Translations under genes and position numbers: made by a program
Notes under the pieces: generated by a model
Told to the model about the DNA's origin: nothing
Databases searched by the model: none
The model's input: the letters and a program-made list of their open reading frames with translations, nothing else
Source: Leeia oryzae DSM 17879
GTDB taxonomy: Bacteria; Pseudomonadota; Gammaproteobacteria; Burkholderiales; Leeiaceae
Assembly (NCBI RefSeq): GCF_000376945.1
Contig: NZ_AQXU01000024.1
Location: 1 to 64,000, forward strand
DNA length: 64,000 bases
Direction: 5' to 3'
Shown: positions 59,110 through 64,000 of the stretch, piece by piece
Layout of the letters: each line of letters begins with the position of its first letter
Position numbering within the stretch: position 1 is the first letter of the stretch

Positions 59110-60489
59110 ATGTCCCGTTACAAAACTGCTTACCGTGCATTGATCATTGATGACGAGCCGGATTTGCTGGAGCTGCTGGACCTGACCCTGATGCGCATGG
59201 GGGTGAATGTCGAGCGGGCCGCCAACGTGAAAGATGCCATTGCCAAATTAAGCCAGGGGGCGTTTCATCTGTGCCTGACCGACATGCGTTTGCCGGATGG
59301 CGAAGGCTTGCAGGTGGTGGAGTATATCCAGCAGCAAGGGCTGGATGTGCCGGTGGCGGTCATTACCGCGTTTGGGAGTACCGAAAATGCGGTAGCCGCG
59401 CTCAAGGCGGGTGCGTTTGATTATCTGTCCAAACCGGTATCGCTGGAACAGTTACGCACGCTGGTGAAATCGGCGCTGAACCTGGACCAGCACAAGACGG
59501 CTGCGATGCCGGTAACGGAGCGGCATGAAGCCCATGCGATTTTGCTGGGCGAGTCACCGGCCATTGCACAGGCACGGCAACTGATCGAGAAAGTCTCAAA
59601 AAGTCTTGCGCCGGTCTACATTACCGGCGAATCCGGCAGCGGCAAAGAGCGTGCCGCCAGGCTGATTCATGCCTTGTCTGTCCGGCAGGAAAAACCCTTT
59701 GTGGCCGTAAACTGTGGCGCTATTCCGGAAAGCCTGATGGAAAGCGAGTTTTTTGGTTATCGCAAAGGCGCGTTTACCGGCGCCAACGAAGACCGCGACG
59801 GGTTTTTTCAGGCCGCTCATGGTGGCACCCTGTTTCTGGATGAAGTGGCTGATTTGCCGCTGGCCATGCAGGTGAAGCTGTTGCGCGTCATTCAGGAAAA
59901 AAAGGTACGCAAGCTGGGCAGCCCCCAGGAGGAACCGGTCGATGTGCGGGTGATTTCGGCCACGCACCAGAACCTGACCGATTGCGTCGAGAACGGCACC
60001 TTCCGTCAGGATTTATTCTATCGCCTGAACGTGATTGCCATCCGCATGCCGTCCCTGCGTGACATGCGCGAAGACATTGAGCGCATTGCCAGTCATATCC
60101 TTGCGCGGTTGAGCGAGTCCCAGCACATACCACAGCCGCTGTTGGCCAAGCCGGCCGCTACGGCGCTTAGCCAGTATGATTTTCCGGGCAATGTCCGCGA
60201 GCTGGAGAATATTCTGGAACGTGCGATGGCTTTGTGCGATGGCGGTACCATTCAGCTGGAAGACCTGCAACTGGCCCCCAGCGCGGAAGTGCACACCCCG
60301 CGTACCATCGAGCAAGGCGAGAAATGGCCGTTGCAGGATTATCTGGACCGGGTCGAGAAAGACGCCATTCTGGAGGCATTGCAAAAAACCCGCTTTAACC
60401 GCACGGCTGCCGCCAAATTGCTGGGCATTACCTTCCGGGCCATGCGGTACCGGATGGAGCGGCTGGGGCTGAATGAACTGGATGCATGA
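59110..60489 (+). CDS. pilR: Sigma-54-dependent response regulator PilR
   Basis: A 459-residue NtrC-type activator. The receiver domain (about 8-125) has D14-D15 and the phospho-acceptor D58 in LTDMRLPDGEG. The AAA+ domain has Walker A TGESGSGKERAARLIH near 173, the sigma-54 contact loop GAFTGA near 220 and Walker B GGTLFLDEVADLPL near 238. A Fis-type helix-turn-helix closes the protein (RTAAAKLLGITFRAMRYRME). It should activate pilA and related pilus genes through sigma-54. It follows pilS by 10 bases and overlaps the longest form of the next gene by 4. Confidence 0.94.
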   Translation: MSRYKTAYRALIIDDEPDLLELLDLTLMRMGVNVERAANVKDAIAKLSQGAFHLCLTDMRLPDGEGLQVVEYIQQQGLDVPVAVITAFGSTENAVAALKAGAFDYLSKPVSLEQLRTLVKSALNLDQHKTAAMPVTERHEAHAILLGESPAIAQARQLIEKVSKSLAPVYITGESGSGKERAARLIHALSVRQEKPFVAVNCGAIPESLMESEFFGYRKGAFTGANEDRDGFFQAAHGGTLFLDEVADLPLAMQVKLLRVIQEKKVRKLGSPQEEPVDVRVISATHQNLTDCVENGTFRQDLFYRLNVIAIRMPSLRDMREDIERIASHILARLSESQHIPQPLLAKPAATALSQYDFPGNVRELENILERAMALCDGGTIQLEDLQLAPSAEVHTPRTIEQGEKWPLQDYLDRVEKDAILEALQKTRFNRTAAAKLLGITFRAMRYRMERLGLNELDA

Positions 60490-60512
60490 ATGCCTGCCGG
60501 AATGAACCTACG

Positions 60513-61349
60513 ATGAAATTTCAATCTGAAAAAGCCCGGCTGTTTGCGGACCTGCACCGCCGGCAGAACGGCCTGTTTGTGATGCCGAATGCGTGGAATG
60601 CCGGCAGTTGCCGCATGCTGGCAAGCGAAGGCTTTGCCGCCATTGGTACCACCAGTGCCGGGATTGCGTTTTCACTGGGGCGTCCGGATTATGCCGGCGC
60701 GGTTTCCCGCGAAGAAATGCTGGACGAGGTTGCCCGCATTGTGGCGGCAACGGATTTACCGGTCAGTGCCGATCTGGAATCCGGCTACGGACAGATGCCT
60801 CGTGACGTGGCGGATACCATCCGGCTGGCGATTGAGGCTGGGGTGGTGGGGGCCAATATTGAAGATGTTTCTCCGGAGACGGGGCAGTTGTTTGCGGTGG
60901 AAGAAGCGGCGGAACGACTGAGCGCGGCCAAAGCCGCTGCACAAGTGGCTTGCCCGGATTTTGTGCTGACGGGCAGAACCGATGTGTTCCTGACTGGGGA
61001 GCCAGACGCGCTTGCCGCCGCCATTCAACGGGCTCGCACCTATCATCGGGCGGGTGCCGATTGCATCTTTGTGCCCGGCGTGCGTTCTGCATCCGATATC
61101 CGTATCCTGGCCGAACAAATTCCGGCGCCCTTGACCGTGGTCATGGGCTTTGCTGGTGCCACCATGGCATTATCCGAGCTGCAGCAACTGGGCGTACAAC
61201 GCGTCAGCATAGGCGGTAGTCTGGCGCGTGCCACCTTTGGCCTGATTCGCCGGGCTGCGAGGGAGATCCGGCAGCAGGGGACCTTCGGATTTGCCGACTT
61301 GCAGATTCCGGATGGCGAGTTGTGCCAGTTTTTTAATCAGGAAGATTGA
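60513..61349 (+). CDS. Isocitrate lyase/PEP mutase family enzyme
   Basis: A 278-residue (beta/alpha)8 enzyme of the PEP-mutase/isocitrate-lyase superfamily. Landmarks are FVMPNAWNAGSCRMLASEGF near 20, the metal-binding VSADLESGYGQ near 88, ANIEDVSPETGQLF near 118 and LTGRTDVFL near 153. The catalytic K-K-C-G-H loop of true isocitrate and methylisocitrate lyases is absent, so it belongs to the broad group of oxaloacetate decarboxylase- or carboxyphosphonoenolpyruvate-mutase-like proteins. The substrate is unknown. The start is uncertain: an ATG at 60486 overlapping the pilR stop would add 9 residues. Confidence 0.82.
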   Translation: MKFQSEKARLFADLHRRQNGLFVMPNAWNAGSCRMLASEGFAAIGTTSAGIAFSLGRPDYAGAVSREEMLDEVARIVAATDLPVSADLESGYGQMPRDVADTIRLAIEAGVVGANIEDVSPETGQLFAVEEAAERLSAAKAAAQVACPDFVLTGRTDVFLTGEPDALAAAIQRARTYHRAGADCIFVPGVRSASDIRILAEQIPAPLTVVMGFAGATMALSELQQLGVQRVSIGGSLARATFGLIRRAAREIRQQGTFGFADLQIPDGELCQFFNQED

Positions 61350-61358
61350 AAGCCATAG

Positions 61359-62117
61359 ATGGATGATCCGCAGCTGCTTCGTTATTCACGGCATATCATG
61401 CTCGATGAAATCGGGATTGAAGGGCAACAGCGCCTGCTGGATGCGACGGTCCTGATTGTCGGCCTGGGCGGGCTAGGGTCTCCGGCTGCCTTGTATCTGG
61501 CGGCGGGCGGCGTTGGACGTTTGTTGCTGGCAGATGGCGACACGGTGGATCTGACCAACCTGCAACGGCAGGTGATTCATACCGAAGACAGTGTTGGCGT
61601 GAACAAGGCCGAATCAGCCAGGCAACAGCTTGCCCGGATGAGCCCGGCAACACAGGTAGAGGTGATACCGGCACGGCTGGACGAGGCGTCGCTGGATAGC
61701 TTGGTCGCACGGGCCGATGTGGTGCTGGACTGTACCGACAATTACAAGACCCGCCACGCGATTAACCGTGCCTGCGTGCAGCATCGCAAGCCCTTGGTGT
61801 CTGGCGCGGCCTTGTCGTTTGCCGGCCAGCTGGCCGTCTTTGACAACCGGCAGGCAGAAGCACCTTGCTACCATTGCCTGTTTCCGGAACAGGGCGACGG
61901 TGGCGCGCAGAACTGTGCGACCTTCGGGGTGTTTTCGCCGCTGGTGGGGATTATCGGTACCATGCAGGCGGCCGAAGCCATGAAATTGCTGGGTGAATTC
62001 GGAAGCCCGGAAACCGGGCGTTTCCTGATGTTTGATGCCTTGAAAAACGACTGGCAGACCCTGCGCCTGCCACGTGACCCGATGTGCCCGGTGTGTGGCG
62101 GGAAACCCCGCCCCTGA
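61359..62117 (+). CDS. moeB: Molybdopterin-synthase adenylyltransferase (MoeB/ThiF family)
   Basis: A 252-residue E1-like enzyme that adenylates the C-terminus of a small sulfur carrier such as MoaD or ThiS. It shows RYSRHIMLDEIGIEGQQRLL at the start, the ATP loop VGLGGLGSPAALYLAAGGVG near 31-50, DLTNLQRQVIHTEDSVG near 65, DCTDNYKTRHAINRACV near 124 and zinc cysteine pairs CYHC near 169 and CPVC near 244. It starts 10 bases after the preceding gene. MoeB and ThiF cannot be told apart safely by eye; gene context does not decide. Confidence 0.88.
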   Translation: MDDPQLLRYSRHIMLDEIGIEGQQRLLDATVLIVGLGGLGSPAALYLAAGGVGRLLLADGDTVDLTNLQRQVIHTEDSVGVNKAESARQQLARMSPATQVEVIPARLDEASLDSLVARADVVLDCTDNYKTRHAINRACVQHRKPLVSGAALSFAGQLAVFDNRQAEAPCYHCLFPEQGDGGAQNCATFGVFSPLVGIIGTMQAAEAMKLLGEFGSPETGRFLMFDALKNDWQTLRLPRDPMCPVCGGKPRP

Positions 62118-62143
62118 TCTGCATCATCTGCAGACTACCAGCC

Positions 62144-62169
62144 AAGGGGAGCGCTTAGCTCCCCTTTTT
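62144..62169 (+). terminator. Terminator after moeB, overlapping the end of bepA
   Basis: AAGGGGAGC and GCTCCCCTT form a 9-bp stem over a 5-base loop, followed by Ts (62165-62169). It ends the plus-strand pilS-to-moeB message. The same bases encode the last residues (KKKGS) and stop codon of convergent bepA. Confidence 0.85.
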
Positions 62170-63600
62170 CTTGACCAGTTCCTGTTCTTCCTGAAGGTTC
62201 TTCAGGCGGGCTTCAATGGCCGACTGGCGATAAAAATCATTATTCTTGGCGTGCGCGGCCATTTGCAACTGGATGATGGCCTCGTCCAGCAAGCCCTGCC
62301 GGTAGTAGTACTCGGCTTGTGCCTGCTGCTGGGCACTTTCCTGACCCTGTTGCGCGTAGGCCTCTGCCAGCAAGGCATAGAAATCGCCATTGCTGGTCCT
62401 GGCGGCGATCTGCTGTTGCGCCAGTTTGATGGCCTCGGTCGGCTGGTGCTGTGCCAGACGACACTGGATCAGGCCATAGTGCAGCCCGTAGTGGTTGGGG
62501 TATTTACCCAGTGCCGCCAGATACTGGCGGACGGCTTCGTCCTTGTTGCCCAGGGCCAGCGAAATCTGTGCGTCCAGCGATTCCAGCAGCGGGTGGGACA
62601 GGGTTTTGCGTGCCTGTACCACGGCCTGGTGGGCTTTCTGGAACTGATGGTCGCGGAAGAGCGCCGTGGCCAGGCCATAGTAACTGGCAGCTTCCAGATT
62701 AAAGCGCCGATCGTTGATGGCGGATTCGAAATAACGGATCTGTGCTACTGCCGAACCGTCTTTGGCCCGCAGTTTTTCGCGCATCAGATGAAATTCCGGG
62801 TTTTCTGCATACTGTTTGTAAGGGTAGGCCGCCGACCGGTTTTGTGATTCGGCAATACGCGCACTATCCAGTGGGTGGGTCCGCAAATACTCGGGGGCAT
62901 TGTTATCGTACAGGCGGTTGGTTTTTTCCATGCGGCCAAAGAAGACCGGCATGGCGCGCGGGTCGAAACCGGCTGCCGCCAGAATCTGGATGCCGATCCG
63001 GTCGGCTTCATATTCATGCTCGCGGGTGAAGTTGAGCTGGCCCTGAATCGTCAGTGCCTGCGAGCCGGCAATGGCGGCTTCCGTGATCTGGCCACTGTTG
63101 CTTCGGGACGCCAGCAACCCCGCAGCCAGTACCGCCAGTCCCAGCAGCATGACGTTCTGGTTTTTCTCGATCGAGCGCGACAGGTGGCGTTGCGTGACGT
63201 GCGCGATTTCGTGCCCCAAAACGGCCGCCAGCTCGGATTCGCTTTGGGCGGTAAAGATCAGTCCGGTATGCACGCCGATATAGCCGCCCGGTAGCGCAAA
63301 CGCGTTGAGGGTGGGGTCGGAGACAATGAAAAACTCGAAGCGCTGGCGAGGGTCCGGACTGGCCGCCACCAGCTTGCCCCCCAGGCGGTTGAGATAGTCC
63401 TTGATTTCCACGTCATCAACCACGTCTCTGGACATGCGGATCTGGCTCATGATGCTGTCGCCCAGTGCTTGCTCTTGCTGGCGGGACAGGGTGGTCTGCG
63501 CGGAGTCGCCCAGGTCCGGCAGGCTGTCTGCCATGACGGGCAGCAGGGTGACGGAGCTCGTGAACGACACAATCAGTAGCGACGAAATCAGTTTTTTCAT
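62155..63600 (-). CDS. bepA: Periplasmic M48 metalloprotease with TPR domain (BepA family)
   Basis: A 481-residue exported zinc protease and chaperone for outer-membrane proteins such as LptD. Residues 1-23 are a signal peptide (MKKLISSLLIVSFTSSVTLL). The protease domain has HEIAH (H130-E131...H134) and a third ligand in REHEYEADRIGIQ near 196. The C-terminal half is TPR-like (YYGLATALFRDHQFQKAHQA and following). A second ATG two codons upstream (63606) is possible. It is convergent with moeB and divergent from the gene at the right edge, with 330 bases between. Confidence 0.9.
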   Translation of the reverse strand: MKKLISSLLIVSFTSSVTLLPVMADSLPDLGDSAQTTLSRQQEQALGDSIMSQIRMSRDVVDDVEIKDYLNRLGGKLVAASPDPRQRFEFFIVSDPTLNAFALPGGYIGVHTGLIFTAQSESELAAVLGHEIAHVTQRHLSRSIEKNQNVMLLGLAVLAAGLLASRSNSGQITEAAIAGSQALTIQGQLNFTREHEYEADRIGIQILAAAGFDPRAMPVFFGRMEKTNRLYDNNAPEYLRTHPLDSARIAESQNRSAAYPYKQYAENPEFHLMREKLRAKDGSAVAQIRYFESAINDRRFNLEAASYYGLATALFRDHQFQKAHQAVVQARKTLSHPLLESLDAQISLALGNKDEAVRQYLAALGKYPNHYGLHYGLIQCRLAQHQPTEAIKLAQQQIAARTSNGDFYALLAEAYAQQGQESAQQQAQAEYYYRQGLLDEAIIQLQMAAHAKNNDFYRQSAIEARLKNLQEEQELVKKKGS

Positions 63601-63606
63601 AGGCAT

Positions 63607-63932
63607 ATGATAGGTGGAATCCCGAACAGTTCCAACGCTTTGTCCCGTGTTTTTCTTGGATGGCAGCAGAAAAAAACACCCCTTATGCTGCACTGCAATA
63701 TTTTGTTCTCCTGTTTATTTAAAACGTCAAGATTAGTTTCCTGAAAATATACTAATATTTGCAAGCTAATTATTTATACTTTTTCACAAAAATCAATTTT
63801 AAGCTGCAATAAAGTATTGAAATTGGTTTTTACAGTACCGAAAGTACAGGTGAATACGTACTAAAGTTACAACCGTCGATGCGTAAAAACATCTGGGGTC
63901 GACAATACCTACAAATACGAGGAGATGCACCA
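63607..63932. other. A/T-rich divergent control region
   Basis: About 330 bases between bepA and the exported-protein gene at the right edge. The stretch 63700-63850 is strongly A/T-rich, with several TATACT-like -10 hexamers (63748-63753, 63775-63780) but no well-spaced -35 partner. This is consistent with a strong or regulated promoter; I cannot name a regulator. Confidence 0.5.
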
Positions 63933-64000
63933 ATGAAACTCAAACTTACTGCTGCCCTGTGCCTGGTTGCTTTTGCGGCTGCTGCCCACGCGGATACCGA
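63933..64000 (+). CDS. Exported protein, N-terminus only (cut by window end)
   Basis: The first 22 residues, MKLKLTAALCLVAFAAAAHA then DT, are a textbook Sec signal peptide with an AHA cleavage site. GAGGAGA lies 7 bases before the ATG. The rest is outside the window, so the product cannot be named; a periplasmic binding protein or porin would fit the strong ribosome binding site and A/T-rich upstream region. Confidence 0.8.
   Translation, partial: MKLKLTAALCLVAFAAAAHADT

Overview
The window is a stretch of core chromosome from a Gram-negative bacterium, most likely a betaproteobacterium of the Neisseriales type. This rests on four things: the meso-diaminopimelate signature in MurE, the gene order mraZ...ftsZ-lpxC-DUF721-M23 peptidase-secA, the very long DUF3683/FAD/Fe-S oxidoreductase, and the pair pilS-pilR behind a PP0621-type gene. 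The genus cannot be fixed from the sequence alone. I see no insertion sequence, prophage, integron, CRISPR array or tRNA gene. Almost all the DNA is explained by ordinary, intact genes.

Layout. 1-282: a 5S rRNA gene and its terminator, the tail of an rRNA operon whose 23S gene lies to the left. 283-1235: gene-poor DNA with a possible decayed frame and the control region of the next operon. 1236-5532: an ABC sugar importer of the FrcBCA (fructose/ribose) class with a RbsD/FucU mutarotase and a shikimate-dehydrogenase-like oxidoreductase. 5638-9000: a secreted esterase, a hybrid histidine kinase and a small membrane protein. 9079-19503: a 1287-residue FAD/Fe-S dehydrogenase, a HIT hydrolase with an uncharacterised 540-residue partner, YedI, HemB, an RlmL-type rRNA methyltransferase and a mercaptopyruvate sulfurtransferase. 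19511-25498 (minus strand): LpxH, two cyclophilins, an L,D-transpeptidase, a TPR protein and an ArsB-type transporter. 25895-29557: glnS, cysS and a small lipoprotein gene.

30041-47896 is a complete division and cell wall (dcw) cluster: mraZ, rsmH, ftsL, ftsI, a fused murE-murF, mraY, murD, ftsW, murG, murC, ddl, ftsQ, ftsA, ftsZ, then lpxC. Many neighbours overlap by 1-8 bases, so they are probably translated in a coupled way. A clear promoter (TTGACC-N17-TATAGT) precedes it, and a four-fold 10-bp repeat of TGGG/TGGT boxes, the expected MraZ operator, covers its -10 region and start site. Then follow a DciA-like gene, an M23 peptidase and secA.

52736-63600: a zinc-ribbon membrane protein, a glycine-zipper lipoprotein, queG and tsaE with overlapping divergent starts, amiC, a PP0621 protein, the pilus regulators pilS-pilR, a PEP-mutase/isocitrate-lyase-like enzyme, moeB and the periplasmic metalloprotease bepA. 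The window ends inside the signal peptide of another exported protein (63933-64000).

I found no convincing wholly new system. The points most worth checking are the paralogous C-terminal domain shared by the adjacent L,D-transpeptidase and TPR genes, the MurE-MurF fusion, the MraZ operator with two further inverted repeats upstream, the shikimate-dehydrogenase paralog without its substrate serines inside a sugar operon, and the 540-residue protein with a possible PilZ-like end.
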